From assembly GCA_900544285.1 (NCBI GenBank), contig UQUT01000006.1:29043-93042 (forward strand): a stretch of 64,000 nucleotides of DNA. The letters run 5' to 3'. The notes under the pieces were generated by a model. The model was not told the DNA's origin and ran no database searches. It saw only the letters and a list, made by a program, of their open reading frames with translations. A program made the position numbers and the translations under genes. The stretch is from an uncultured Eubacterium sp. (GTDB taxonomy: Bacteria; Bacillota; Clostridia; Oscillospirales; CAG-272). Shown here in pieces: positions 32,891 to 42,423 of the stretch; positions within the stretch are counted from its first letter, which is position 1, and every line of letters starts with the position of its first letter.

Positions 32891-33620
32891 CATTTTTTTG
32901 TATTGCAAGCGGGTCAAAGAGTAAGTAATCCGCCGAAACAAGGTAAAAATCTATATCGGCATAATTTATTTTTGCGGGAGCGTCATAATTTCCGTGGATA
33001 TGACCGTAATAGCAACGCCCGATACCGCCCCTGTAAAGCTCCATGATTATCTCATCGCACATGTATCCCTTGAATATCGCGGGAAAATGAAGAAAAGCAA
33101 TAATTTCCTTGTTTTCACCGCGCTCCGCCGCCGCGTCGCGCAGTTTTTTCGCCGCGTCGATACTCATTTTCAGTCGCACGACCTCCCTTGCAATTATCTT
33201 TTTGTTGTCCGCTCCTCTCGCAAGATTTTCCTTGTCGTCATTATACCAGCCGCGCGAGCCGCAGATGATGAAATCCTCCGTTTCAACGGCGTCATTCTGG
33301 AGAAACGTCATCGTTTCGTAGCCGCAGGAGGAGATGAAGTCGCAGAGCTTTTTCTTTGTCTGCCAGTAATAATCGTGATTGCCCTTGAGCATGATTTTCT
33401 TTCCGGGAAGCGACTCTATAAAATCAAAATCCGCCCTCGCTTCGTCCAGCGTCATCGCCCACGATATGTCGCCGGGAATGACGACGGTATCCTCCGCCGT
33501 TATCTTTTTTCTCCAGTTTTCTTCGATTTTTTCGTCATGACCGTTCCATCTCGCGCCGAAAATATCCATTGGCTTTTTAACGGCGCGCGAGAGATGAAGG
33601 TCGCCTATTGTATAAAGCAA
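32871..33620 (-). CDS. Calcineurin-like metallophosphoesterase
   Basis: A 249-residue metal-dependent phosphoesterase. Metal-binding motifs are visible in order: GDLHLS, GDISWA, KGNHDYYW, and near the C-terminus HFP followed by YGHIHG. It belongs to the YpjA/MPP family of uncharacterised phosphatases; the substrate is unknown and it should be cytosolic. The start is set at TTG 33620 because AGGAGG lies 9 bases upstream; an earlier in-frame TTG at 33638 coincides with that site. The tig promoter overlaps its last codons. Confidence 0.82.
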   Translation of the reverse strand: MLYTIGDLHLSRAVKKPMDIFGARWNGHDEKIEENWRKKITAEDTVVIPGDISWAMTLDEARADFDFIESLPGKKIMLKGNHDYYWQTKKKLCDFISSCGYETMTFLQNDAVETEDFIICGSRGWYNDDKENLARGADNKKIIAREVVRLKMSIDAAKKLRDAAAERGENKEIIAFLHFPAIFKGYMCDEIIMELYRGGIGRCYYGHIHGNYDAPAKINYADIDFYLVSADYLLFDPLAIQKNVDIARR

Positions 33621-33757
33621 AGGCTTATGCCTCCTCAAAAAATTGTTTTTCTAAAATTTTGTCGACCCGAAAACAGCATATTTCGGCTTTCAACGGGGCA
33701 AACTTTGGTTGCCTTCAAAAAGGCAAAACCGTGTTATGAAAGGACATCCCGAAAAGG

Positions 33758-33982
33758 ATGTGTGATATTGCAATGGAATTTGATAGAAAAGATACCCTCG
33801 GCAAGGATAAAGCCACCTGCAAGACCTGCAAAAAGAACGGCGGCGTCTCCTGCGATGTTACAAACTGCGTTTACCACGACGGCGACTGCACCTGCAAGGC
33901 AGACAGGATAAACGTCGGACCGAGCTATGCAACAAGCTGCACAGACACCGTCTGCGCAACCTTCAAGCAGAAAAATATCTGA
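33758..33982 (+). CDS. DUF1540 small Cys-rich protein
   Basis: A 74-residue protein with the DUF1540 pattern: CDVTNCVYHDGDCTC followed by a later C-x4-C pair (SCTDTVC), and an extra CKTC near the N-terminus. The family is common in spore-forming Firmicutes, probably binds metal, and has no known function. The start is uncertain: ATG 33758 follows AAAAGG without spacing, and ATG 33773 is also possible. The gene lies alone on the plus strand between minus-strand genes; no clear promoter or terminator was found. Confidence 0.78.
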   Translation: MCDIAMEFDRKDTLGKDKATCKTCKKNGGVSCDVTNCVYHDGDCTCKADRINVGPSYATSCTDTVCATFKQKNI

Positions 33983-34002
33983 ATTTTGCGGCGCAAGCCG
34001 CA

Positions 34003-34932
34003 TTACATATACCTGCAAATAAACCTCTCCGCGTTGCGGAAAAATATGTCCTCCGCCGTGCCTTCGTCAACTCCGGCAGACAAAACCGCGTCATAGAGCC
34101 GCGGCATATCGCAAACGCCCCTTATCTCCTCCGGCGGAGTCGAGCCGTCAAGGTCGGCGCCGATGCAAAGGCTTTTTTCAAGCCCCATATCAAGATAACC
34201 GAGAATATGACGGACGGCGTCCGTTATATGTGCGGGTCTTTCGTCCGAGATGAAAATATCCGCAAGGCAAAGCCCGATTATTCCGCCCGCTCCCGCGATT
34301 TTTTTGGCAAGGGCGTCTGTCAGATTTCTTCTTTGCGACGTTATCCGCCGCAGGCTCGAATGACTTGCAATCGCGGGGATTTTTCCGCTTTTGCAAAGCT
34401 CGATGGTCTCCTCCGCCATTCTGTCCGACGCGTGCGAAACGTCAACCGCCATTTCCAGCTCCGAAAGCCTCAGGACGACCATTCGTCCGAAGTCCGTAAG
34501 CCCGTTTTCCGTGTTATGCGCACCGCCGATTCCGCAATCGCCCTTCCATACGAGCGTGAAAAACCGCACGCCGAGGTTGTAAAGCGTGTCAAGCCTTGAA
34601 AGGTCGTCGCAGAGGAGTTTCCCTCCCTCAACTCCGAGAAAAATCGCGCGTTTTCCCTCCGAAAACGCCTTTTCCGCATCGTCGGAGCCGCGACAGAAAC
34701 AAAACTGCGGATTTTCCGCAAGCTCGCGCATGAAATTATCGTAAATCCTGAAAAAATTATCGTAACATTCCTGTCCGGAAAGGTCGTTCTGCGACCATAT
34801 ATCCATTATCTGCGCATATTTTTCAAAGCACCGGAGCTTTTCAGCCGTTATGTGCGTCCCGCCGGACGCAAGCGGCGTTTTTCTTTTGTAAAGCTCAAAA
34901 GGGGTATCGCAATGAAGGTCAAAATAATTCAT
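34003..34932 (-). CDS. M19-family membrane-type dipeptidase
   Basis: A 309-residue zinc dipeptidase. Metal ligands appear in FDLHCDTP (HxD near the N-terminus), GVEGG (bridging Glu), DVSHAS and ASHSS. Bacterial M19 enzymes cleave dipeptides, including D-residue-containing ones from peptidoglycan, in the cytosol. The ATG at 34932 follows GGGAGGCG; an upstream frame to 35070 overlaps yraN and is rejected. It lies 26 bp downstream of yraN on the same strand. Confidence 0.88.
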   Translation of the reverse strand: MNYFDLHCDTPFELYKRKTPLASGGTHITAEKLRCFEKYAQIMDIWSQNDLSGQECYDNFFRIYDNFMRELAENPQFCFCRGSDDAEKAFSEGKRAIFLGVEGGKLLCDDLSRLDTLYNLGVRFFTLVWKGDCGIGGAHNTENGLTDFGRMVVLRLSELEMAVDVSHASDRMAEETIELCKSGKIPAIASHSSLRRITSQRRNLTDALAKKIAGAGGIIGLCLADIFISDERPAHITDAVRHILGYLDMGLEKSLCIGADLDGSTPPEEIRGVCDMPRLYDAVLSAGVDEGTAEDIFFRNAERFICRYM

Positions 34933-34958
34933 TTCACGCCTCCCGACGGAAAAAGTCT

Positions 34959-35345
34959 TTATCCCGTCACGTTTTTTATATGTACAATTCCCTTTTCCGA
35001 GAGGACGAACGCCCCGTCCTCCTCTTTTATGTATACCTCTATTACGTCTATCCTCGGCTTTTTCGGGCATTTTGTCTCGTAAAGATACTGCCGCGCGCAG
35101 AGCGTCATATTTTCCAGCTTCTTTTTTGTGACAGCCGCCGCGGGTCGCCCGTAGCGCAGGGAAAATTCCGCGTCCGTCCTCGTCTTGACCTCGACAAAAA
35201 GGATTTCGCTTTCGTTTTCGCAGATGATGTCCGTTTCGATATGCCCGAAATGGACGTTTTTCGCCGTTATCCGATATCCCTCTTTTTCAAGATATTTTGC
35301 GGCGATATCCTCGCCGACAGAGCCGAATTTTCTGTTATTTTTCAT
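34959..35345 (-). CDS. yraN: UPF0102 (YraN) family nuclease-fold protein
   Basis: A 128-residue protein with the restriction-endonuclease-like YraN fold: FGSVGEDIAAKYLEKEGY, then ETDIICENESEILFVEVKTR, whose acidic residues and Lys resemble the PD-(D/E)xK site. Function is not established; it may act in DNA repair or uptake. The ATG at 35345 overlaps the end of rnhB by 11 bp and is preceded by AAAGGG; a TTG at 35366 is less likely. The ylqF-rnhB-yraN order is a conserved Firmicute neighbourhood. Confidence 0.88.
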   Translation of the reverse strand: MKNNRKFGSVGEDIAAKYLEKEGYRITAKNVHFGHIETDIICENESEILFVEVKTRTDAEFSLRYGRPAAAVTKKKLENMTLCARQYLYETKCPKKPRIDVIEVYIKEEDGAFVLSEKGIVHIKNVTG

Positions 35346-35949
35346 CTTTTTTTGCCCTTTCGACAAACGAAAGAAAGCTCTTTCTGTGCTCGGGACATGC
35401 TCCCAGCCTTATGACGGCGTCCATATGCGCCTTTGTCGGGTAGCCTTTATGTATCGCAAAGCCGTATTCGGGATATTTTCTGTCAAGCTCAATGCACTGA
35501 CGGTCTCTTGTCACCTTTGCGATTATCGAAGCCGCCGCAATCGAACAGCTCCTCGAATCGCCCTTGACAACCGTCTCAACCGGAATTTCAAAGCCCTTTG
35601 CGCGGTTGCCGTCTATAAGGGCAAAATCCGCCTTCTGCGGCAAAGCGTCAATTGCCCGCTTCATCGCAAGCATCGTCGCGCCGAGAATATTGTATTCGTC
35701 AATCTCCGCAGGGCTCGCCCACGCAACCGCCCATATAGTATTTTCCGTTATTATATCGTACAGCCTTTCGCGCTTCTTTTCGGAGAGCTTTTTTGAATCG
35801 TCAAGCCCCTCGATTATCAGTCCCTCCGGAATAATGACCGCGCCTGCGACAACGTTTCCCGCAAGCGGACCCCTGCCCGCCTCGTCAACGCCGCATATGC
35901 TCGTATAACCCTTTTCGCGCAGGGCGTTTTCAAATTCATAGTCCGGCAT
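35335..35949 (-). CDS. rnhB: Ribonuclease HII
   Basis: A 204-residue endonuclease that cuts the RNA strand of RNA-DNA hybrids and single ribonucleotides in DNA. The catalytic acidic residues lie in GVDEAGRGPLAG (D22, E23) and in ALIDGN, with a further DS(K)K motif in EGLDDSKKLS. Length is usual. The start shares a base with the ylqF stop, and its own end overlaps yraN, so the genes are tightly coupled. Confidence 0.95.
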   Translation of the reverse strand: MPDYEFENALREKGYTSICGVDEAGRGPLAGNVVAGAVIIPEGLIIEGLDDSKKLSEKKRERLYDIITENTIWAVAWASPAEIDEYNILGATMLAMKRAIDALPQKADFALIDGNRAKGFEIPVETVVKGDSRSCSIAAASIIAKVTRDRQCIELDRKYPEYGFAIHKGYPTKAHMDAVIRLGACPEHRKSFLSFVERAKKDEK

Positions 35950-36821
35950 TATCTGTCCCTCGGCCTTTCAAACGATATTCTTCCCATCTTCCCGCCGCGA
36001 AGCTCGTCAAGGAGCATTTTTGCCGTGCGGGAAAAGTCAACCTCGCCCCCGCGGACGAGAAATCCTCTCTTTTTGCCGATGGCTTCAACCGTTTCCCAAG
36101 GCTGCGTCTCCTCCGAAACCGCCTCCTCGCTTATGCCGTATCTTTCCGTGAGCAGACGCGGGTAAATATTCTTCATTCTGTCACAAAGGACAGTGGCAAG
36201 CTCATCCGTATCCATGATATCGTCCTTGATTGCGCCCGTTATAGCAAGATTTTCGCCGACTCTGCGCTCGTCGAACTTCGGCCAAAGAACTCCGGGCGTA
36301 TCGAGCAAATCAATGCCGATAGAAGTCGTCACCCATTGCTTATTCAGCGTGACGCCGGGTCTGTCCTCGACTTTTGCCTTTTTGTCCGCCGCAAGACGGT
36401 TTATAAGCGAGCTCTTGCCGACGTTCGGAATACCGACAATCATCGCGCGCAGATGCCTGCCTTCCATCCCCTTGCCCTGCCAGCTTTGCAGCTTTTCCGC
36501 GCAGAGCCTGCGTGCGGCGGGAGCAATCTCCGATATGCCTTCATTCGTTTTGCAGTCATAAAAGAGGGCGTTCTCACCAATCTCCGCAAAATATCTTTTC
36601 CATTCCGCCGTGACAGAAGGATCAGCCTGCGAGCATTTGCTGAGCAGCACAAGGCGGGGCTTTGCGTCCGTCAGGCGCTTGATCTCCGGATTTGACGAAG
36701 AAAACGGTATTCTGCTGTCGCGGATTTCAATCGTCAGGTCGACCTTTTTCAGGTTTTCCGCAATCATTCGGCGGGTTTTCGCCATGTGACCCGGAAACCA
36801 TTGTATCTGTGTAGATGGCAT
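35949..36821 (-). CDS. ylqF: Ribosome biogenesis GTPase YlqF/RbgA
   Basis: A 290-residue circularly permuted GTPase that helps late assembly of the 50S subunit. The permuted motif order is visible: G4-like LLSKCSQAD (with Ser-Lys-Cys instead of the usual Asn-Lys-x-Asp), G1 GIPNVGKSSLIN, G3 DTPGVLWPK. The N-terminal QWFPGHMAK signature is present. The C-terminal helical domain fits RbgA. It begins 20 bp after lepB and overlaps the rnhB start. Confidence 0.93.
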   Translation of the reverse strand: MPSTQIQWFPGHMAKTRRMIAENLKKVDLTIEIRDSRIPFSSSNPEIKRLTDAKPRLVLLSKCSQADPSVTAEWKRYFAEIGENALFYDCKTNEGISEIAPAARRLCAEKLQSWQGKGMEGRHLRAMIVGIPNVGKSSLINRLAADKKAKVEDRPGVTLNKQWVTTSIGIDLLDTPGVLWPKFDERRVGENLAITGAIKDDIMDTDELATVLCDRMKNIYPRLLTERYGISEEAVSEETQPWETVEAIGKKRGFLVRGGEVDFSRTAKMLLDELRGGKMGRISFERPRDR

Positions 36822-36841
36822 AGCTTTGCCGTCCTCTCTTT

Positions 36842-37477
36842 CTAATTTCCCGCCGACTTGACGGCGCCGATCTTGTTTATCGGGAACATTCTGAAAATAA
36901 CCTTGCCGAGAACCTCGCTTTCGCGGACAAATCCGACGTAAATGCTTCTGCTGTCGGATGATTCGTTGCGGTTGTCTCCCATGACGAAGAGGTACCCTTC
37001 GGGCACGGTCATGACGCCGTTTGTGTCGAGATAAGCGTCATATACGGAATAATATTCTTCGACATCCATGCTTGTGTTTCTGAAATATACATAACTGCTT
37101 TCGTCAATAACATTGCCGTCGACCTTCACTTCCCATTTTTCAAAATCGATTGAAAGCGTCTGTCCGCCCGTGGCAATGACTCTTTTCACAATCGGCGTTT
37201 CAAAATATCCGCCGTTCTGTTGAATGACGATAATATCGCCCTGCGCAGGCGTATAAAACATGTTGCTCATGACAACCACCTGCGAATCCGAAAGGGTTCG
37301 CTCCATGGAATGTCCCTTTACGGTTGCGATACGCAGAACAAACGAAAGCATAATCACAACTATCGCCAGCGCCGAAACAAACACCTCGATCCAATCGTAA
37401 ATGTCTGCCTTGACCTTGTCCTTTCTTTCGATTTCGGAATTTCCTCCGAGAAATTCCGTATCATTATTTCCGTTCAT
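36842..37477 (-). CDS. lepB: Signal peptidase I
   Basis: A 211-residue type-I signal peptidase with one N-terminal membrane helix (about 30-50) and an extracytoplasmic catalytic domain. The Ser-Lys dyad is S57 in GHSMERTL and K98 in IVKRVIAT; the box MGDNRNESSDSR is present. It cleaves signal peptides of exported proteins at the membrane surface. It lies in a run of genes with secA and ylqF. Confidence 0.95.
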   Translation of the reverse strand: MNGNNDTEFLGGNSEIERKDKVKADIYDWIEVFVSALAIVVIMLSFVLRIATVKGHSMERTLSDSQVVVMSNMFYTPAQGDIIVIQQNGGYFETPIVKRVIATGGQTLSIDFEKWEVKVDGNVIDESSYVYFRNTSMDVEEYYSVYDAYLDTNGVMTVPEGYLFVMGDNRNESSDSRSIYVGFVRESEVLGKVIFRMFPINKIGAVKSAGN

Positions 37478-37495
37478 AACATCCTCCGAAAAAAA

Positions 37496-38839
37496 TCATT
37501 TTCCCGTTTCGCTTTTTATTCCGTCGCCCGTCCACATGCAGAGCACAAGCACGACCATGCACAAAATCATTCTCAGCACCCAACCCATGGAAAACAGCGT
37601 GTTTATATCGCCGAAGGGCGACATCACAGCAGCCGCGACAGTTACAAAAGCATATATTATCTCAAAAGCGAACGTCAGGTTCGCGCGCCTTTTGAGTTTT
37701 TTCTTTATTTCCGCGTCCTGCCTGCCGGAGAGAACGTCATCCCCGCTCCAGCCGACGCATTTTTCGGTCATATCGCAGATTCCGCGACGCAGTGCGGCGA
37801 ATATCAGTATGAGCACCGCCATCGATGCCGCCTCTGTGATTACGTATGGCAGAAATGCTGTCAAAAAGCCTTCCGCCTCATATGGATAGAGCAACTCATA
37901 AAATTTACCGGCATAGGCGTAACCGGACATCATCGAAGCCGACGACAGCACGGCAAACACGCCGCAGAGCACATACAGCTTTTTTCTGTATTCCGAAAGC
38001 AGATAGCCCGAAAAGCCGACTGCGACAGCCGTCACAATTCCGAACATGAATTCCGGGATCACGGGCTTTCCGCCGAGCGGGATTCCCAAAAGGAATATCA
38101 CCGCCGCCGATGAAACGGCGCAGAATCTCCTCAGATATCTCTTCTTCCAGAGAGAATCGTCTGTCATTATCTCGGAATTATATTTTTCATCCGCCGCGGC
38201 AATGAATTTTTCGTCGCCGCGCAGCACAGCCATGCATTTCAGCGCGGAAACGAGCCATGCAAGCCCGATTACAAGCGAAAGCACCGCGCATATAACCGTC
38301 GTCACCTTTATGACGGATTCCACATCCGTTCCGCCTCCGCCGGAGATGACATCCTCCTCTTTTTTCTCAAAGAAGAGCGGCATGCAGAGCGGAAGCACCG
38401 CCGCAGCCGACCGCACGACAAGAAAAATCGAAGAGAGCGTCGCCGCGCCGGAAAAGACTTCCTCGTCCCCTCTGTCCGTCAGGCGGATACGCAAATCGTC
38501 AAGCCCGGAAAAGAGCTTCTGCATGGCGGGAATGATAAATATACATTCCAAAAGCCATACCGCGACCGCAAGTGACAGCTTTGTATAATCGTCCGCCGAG
38601 GGCGAAAATAACATTGCAAAAAATCCGGCAAGGCTGACCCATGCCGCCTTTCCGAAGCCCTTTTTCGCCTCTCCCAGCTCGGACGAAAGATCCGCATATT
38701 TTCTTATTCCGAAAAGTATGAGCACAATACCGATAACGTCCGGCAGAACGTCAATTATATTTATGCACGGATTGAAGAGAAAAATCATGCCGGCAGAGAT
38801 CAGCCAGAGGTCTTTGGATCTCCTGCGCAGATCGGTCAT
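37496..38839 (-). CDS. Multi-spanning membrane protein, unknown function
   Basis: A 447-residue integral membrane protein with about 10 predicted helices. The N-terminus (NIIDVLPDVIGIVLILFGI) resembles the start of the neighbouring protein (TVDVMPDFIGFMIMLVGL). From memory, similar Asp-x-x-Pro-Asp starts occur in many uncharacterised Clostridia membrane proteins. No transporter or enzyme motif was seen. Its start overlaps the end of the next upstream gene by 4 bp, and lepB follows after 18 bp, so it is part of the secA-lepB run of genes. Confidence 0.75.
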   Translation of the reverse strand: MTDLRRRSKDLWLISAGMIFLFNPCINIIDVLPDVIGIVLILFGIRKYADLSSELGEAKKGFGKAAWVSLAGFFAMLFSPSADDYTKLSLAVAVWLLECIFIIPAMQKLFSGLDDLRIRLTDRGDEEVFSGAATLSSIFLVVRSAAAVLPLCMPLFFEKKEEDVISGGGGTDVESVIKVTTVICAVLSLVIGLAWLVSALKCMAVLRGDEKFIAAADEKYNSEIMTDDSLWKKRYLRRFCAVSSAAVIFLLGIPLGGKPVIPEFMFGIVTAVAVGFSGYLLSEYRKKLYVLCGVFAVLSSASMMSGYAYAGKFYELLYPYEAEGFLTAFLPYVITEAASMAVLILIFAALRRGICDMTEKCVGWSGDDVLSGRQDAEIKKKLKRRANLTFAFEIIYAFVTVAAAVMSPFGDINTLFSMGWVLRMILCMVVLVLCMWTGDGIKSETGK

Positions 38840-39498
38840 TTTTTCTCCTCCTTATCCTTGTTTTTCTTTTTTTCTATTATGTCAAACGGCGTCGGCAGCT
38901 TGTGCGCCTTGTCCGGCATATCTTCCTCTCCTTCAAGGCATATCCAGCGATAGCATGAGAGCAGAAGCGCCAGCATATAGGCCACAAACAGCACCTCCGC
39001 TATATAACCTATTCTCATAGCCCATCTGAGCGTATCGCTTATTGTCTCGCCCTCACCGGCAGACGATATCGCGCTGACCGCGCCCGACCATGCAATTCTT
39101 CCGCCGAAAAGCATTATAATCGCCAGCGGCACCGCCGCCGCTCCTCTGACACGGATTTTCGGTAGCTCCGTTTCGGTTGCGATTTTTGATATCGATATCG
39201 CAAGGTTCACCGCGTATGCGCAGAGAAAAGCCGCATAAGAAACACGTATTACCGTTCCGACAGCAGACGGCTCGATCGCGCCCGTTTTGCAAAGCAATTG
39301 ATACGCAAACGAAACGAGGGAAAACAGCACTCCGAACATCGCAAGGCGCCGAGTCAGATCAAAACAGCGACAGTACTTATACGCGCACGAAAGCCCGACA
39401 AGCATTATCATAAATCCGATAAAATCCGGCATCACGTCCACCGTGCCTATCACGGGAAACATGAACAGCCATCCGAGAAGCATCCAACCGAAACCCAA
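38836..39498 (-). CDS. Small multi-spanning membrane protein, unknown function
   Basis: A 220-residue protein with about 6 hydrophobic helices and a charged C-terminal tail ending in Lys/Glu. It shares with the next protein an N-terminal helix-Asp-x-x-Pro-Asp-helix pattern, so the two are probably distant relatives. It starts 15 bp after the secA stop. No function is recognised; location beside secA and lepB may simply reflect co-expression. Confidence 0.7.
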   Translation of the reverse strand: MGFGWMLLGWLFMFPVIGTVDVMPDFIGFMIMLVGLSCAYKYCRCFDLTRRLAMFGVLFSLVSFAYQLLCKTGAIEPSAVGTVIRVSYAAFLCAYAVNLAISISKIATETELPKIRVRGAAAVPLAIIMLFGGRIAWSGAVSAISSAGEGETISDTLRWAMRIGYIAEVLFVAYMLALLLSCYRWICLEGEEDMPDKAHKLPTPFDIIEKKKNKDKEEKK

Positions 39499-39513
39499 AA
39501 TTCTTCCTCCGTA

Positions 39514-42243
39514 TCAGTCATCAGAGCCCGCGTTTTTACCGCAGCACTGCTTGTATTTCTTTCCGCTTCCGCAGGGGCAGGGGTCGTTTCTGCCGACCTT
39601 TTCAAAGCTCTTTTTGACAACAGGCTGACGTTTTTCAGCCTTGCCGCCCGCATTTTTCAGCTCCGCCTGTCTGACGGTCGCAGCCGCCTTGTGCTTCATT
39701 TCCTGCGCGGGAACCGCGAAAAGCACAAACTTCACGGTCTCCTCACGGATCTTTTCAATCATCTCGTCAAACATTTCGCTTCCCGCAATGCGGTATTCCG
39801 TTATCGGGTTACGCTGAGCGAGATAAGAGAAACCTATACCGTCCCGCAGGTCGTCCATCGCGTCGAGATGCTCCATCCACGCTCTGTCGACTGCGCGGAG
39901 AAGCGCCCAGCGCATGAGATCCCCCATCTTGTCTCCGAACACAGCCTTCTGACCTTCGTAAATACCGTTTATCCTGTCGCAAAGGCGCTTTTCAAGTTCT
40001 GCCTTTGTGATGTCGCCGTCGCTGTATTCCTGTTCCTCCTTTGAGAGGAGCCAGAAGAGCCGCTCCTTTGCAGCCGAGAGATCGAAGTGACCGTCAACCT
40101 CGCAAAGGTCAAGCGCGGAGGGAACGATGTTTTTCATCATCTCGTCGATCGTGCCGCTCATGTCCTTTCCGTCGAGCACTTCCCTGCGCTGTTTATATAT
40201 TACGGTTCTCTGCTGATTCATTACGTCGTCATATTCGAGGACGGTCTTTCTTCTGTTGAAGTTTTCTCCTTCAAGACGTTTCTGCGATGATTCTATCGTG
40301 TTTGAAATTATCTTCGCCTCAATCGGCTCATCATCGGGAAGACCGAGCCTATCAACTATTCCGATAACCCTTTCCGAGCCGAACAGACGCATGAGATCAT
40401 CCTCAAGCGAGAGGAAAAATCTGCTCTCGCCGGGATCACCCTGACGTCCGGAACGGCCGCGGAGCTGATTGTCTATTCGTCTGCTCTCGTGTCTTTCCGT
40501 GCCGAGGATGAAAAGTCCGCCCGCCTCGCGCACCTTGTCTGCCTCGGGCGCGATTTCTCTCTTGTATTTTTCAAGCGACTCCCTGTAAAGCTTTCTCGCT
40601 TCAAGAACCTCATCGCTTACGTTCTCGCTCATTCCCGTCGCAAGTGAGATGATATCCTCCTCATAGCCGGCATTTTTCAGCTCGTTCTTTGCAAGGAATT
40701 CCGCGTTACCGCCGAGCATGATGTCCGTTCCGCGTCCCGCCATGTTCGTCGATATGGTCACGGCGCCGAATTTGCCCGCCTGCGCGATTATCTCCGCCTC
40801 GCGCTTATGTTGCTTTGCGTTGAGGACGTTATGCGCAATGCCCTCTTTTTTCAGAAGCGCGGAAAGTATCTCGGATTTTTCAACCGATACCGTACCGACA
40901 AGCACAGGCTGACCCTTTTCGTGGCAAGCCTCTATCTGCTTTATGATTGCACGGTATTTCGCGTCCGTGTTTTTATAGACGACGTCATTGCGGTCAACTC
41001 TTATCATGGGCTTGTTCGTCGGCACCTCGACAACGTCAAGACCGTAAATTTCGCGGAACTCGTTTTCCTCCGTCAAAGCCGTACCGGTCATACCGGAGAG
41101 CTTTGAATAAAGACGGAACAGGTTCTGATAGGTTATCGTCGCAAGGGTCTGATTTTCGTTCTGAATGTCGACTTTTTCCTTTGCTTCGATAGCCTGATGA
41201 AGTCCGTTTGAGAATCGTTTTCCGGGCATAATTCTTCCCGTGAATGAGTCGACTATCATGACCTTGCCGTCGGTGACGACGTAGTCAACGTCCCTTTTCA
41301 TGATACCGTGCGCGTGAAGCGCCTCGTTTATATAGTGATAAAGCGAGTTGTTTTCGGGGTCGGAAAGGTTTTCAATGCCGAAAAAGCTCTCCGCCTTTGC
41401 AATTCCTCTTGCCGTCAGCGTTGCCTTTTTGCCCTTTTCATCGACGATGTAATCCTCCGAAACGTCGTCGTTGTCGCTCTTTGTGTCCATCTCCTTTACG
41501 ACCTTTGCGCGCAGGCGACGGACAAAAGCATCGGCTTTTTTATATATATCGTTCGGCTTTTCGCCCATACCGGAAATGATGAGCGGCGTTCTTGCCTCAT
41601 CTATGAGAATGGAGTCCACCTCGTCGACAATGGCAAAATTCAGCTCACGCTGAACAAGCCCGCTGTGACTTATCGCCATGTTGTCACGGAGGTAGTCAAA
41701 GCCGAACTCCGTGTTCGTTCCGTATGTTATGTCTGCCGAATACGCCTTCTGCTTTTCCTCCGTGCTCTGTCCCTGAAGGATGAGCCCCGTTGAAAGTCCG
41801 AGGAAGCCGTAAACCTTGCCCATCTCCTCGCTGTCGCGGCGGGCAAGATATTCGTTTACGGTGACTATATGCACGCCCTTCCCAGTCAAAGCGTTGAGGT
41901 ATGCGGGCATGGTTGCAACGAGCGTCTTTCCTTCGCCCGTTTTCATCTCCGCAATTCTTCCCTGGTGAAGAATTATTCCGCCGAGAATCTGAACCCTGTA
42001 AGGTCTTTTGCCGATGGCTCTCGCCGCTGCCTCCCTGACTGCGGCAAACGCCTCGGGAAGGATATCGTCAAGAGTTTCGCCCGCGGCAATCCTGTTTTTG
42101 AATTCAGGCGTGACGGAGGAAAGCTCGCTGTCCGTCATTGCGGCGTATTTATCAGAAAGTGCGTCCGTTTTATCAACTATGGGCATGAGCTTTTTGATCT
42201 GACGGTCGCTGTAGGTTCCGAAGATTTTTTCGATCAAAGACAT
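39514..42243 (-). CDS. secA: Preprotein translocase ATPase SecA
   Basis: A 909-residue motor protein that drives export through SecYEG. Walker A is MKTGEGKTLVA, DEVDSILIDEARTPLIISG marks the DEAD box region, and the C-terminal zinc motif CPCGSGKKYKQCCG is intact. Length is normal for Firmicute SecA. A strong AAAGGAGCGGAAAATAA site precedes the ATG. A -10 (TATAAT) about 80 bp upstream lacks a clear -35. Confidence 0.97.
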   Translation of the reverse strand: MSLIEKIFGTYSDRQIKKLMPIVDKTDALSDKYAAMTDSELSSVTPEFKNRIAAGETLDDILPEAFAAVREAAARAIGKRPYRVQILGGIILHQGRIAEMKTGEGKTLVATMPAYLNALTGKGVHIVTVNEYLARRDSEEMGKVYGFLGLSTGLILQGQSTEEKQKAYSADITYGTNTEFGFDYLRDNMAISHSGLVQRELNFAIVDEVDSILIDEARTPLIISGMGEKPNDIYKKADAFVRRLRAKVVKEMDTKSDNDDVSEDYIVDEKGKKATLTARGIAKAESFFGIENLSDPENNSLYHYINEALHAHGIMKRDVDYVVTDGKVMIVDSFTGRIMPGKRFSNGLHQAIEAKEKVDIQNENQTLATITYQNLFRLYSKLSGMTGTALTEENEFREIYGLDVVEVPTNKPMIRVDRNDVVYKNTDAKYRAIIKQIEACHEKGQPVLVGTVSVEKSEILSALLKKEGIAHNVLNAKQHKREAEIIAQAGKFGAVTISTNMAGRGTDIMLGGNAEFLAKNELKNAGYEEDIISLATGMSENVSDEVLEARKLYRESLEKYKREIAPEADKVREAGGLFILGTERHESRRIDNQLRGRSGRQGDPGESRFFLSLEDDLMRLFGSERVIGIVDRLGLPDDEPIEAKIISNTIESSQKRLEGENFNRRKTVLEYDDVMNQQRTVIYKQRREVLDGKDMSGTIDEMMKNIVPSALDLCEVDGHFDLSAAKERLFWLLSKEEQEYSDGDITKAELEKRLCDRINGIYEGQKAVFGDKMGDLMRWALLRAVDRAWMEHLDAMDDLRDGIGFSYLAQRNPITEYRIAGSEMFDEMIEKIREETVKFVLFAVPAQEMKHKAAATVRQAELKNAGGKAEKRQPVVKKSFEKVGRNDPCPCGSGKKYKQCCGKNAGSDD

Positions 42244-42291
42244 TTATTTTCCGCTCCTTTGAGAGTTTATTTTTCATTTTGTCAACAGTTA

Positions 42292-42305
42292 TGCATTCTA
42301 ATGCA
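42292..42305. promoter_or_regulatory. Inverted repeat in the secA leader
   Basis: TGCATT-CT-AATGCA, a perfect 6-bp inverted repeat 49 bp before the secA start and just downstream (minus strand) of its putative -10 TATAAT at about 42311-42318. It could be an operator or RNA hairpin; I know of no matching regulator. Confidence 0.3.
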
Positions 42306-42423
42306 ATTTATATTATACTATATATCCGCCGCGAATACCATAATAAATTGTTAAAAAAATCAAAACTTTGCCCCTTGCGATGACCTTTTTTCAAAAAAAT
42401 ATAAACATTTGTTCGTTTTTCTC

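Noticed and set aside
33638..33638. TTG at 33638 as the metallophosphoesterase start
   Set aside because: It overlaps the AGGAGG site that serves the in-frame TTG at 33620.
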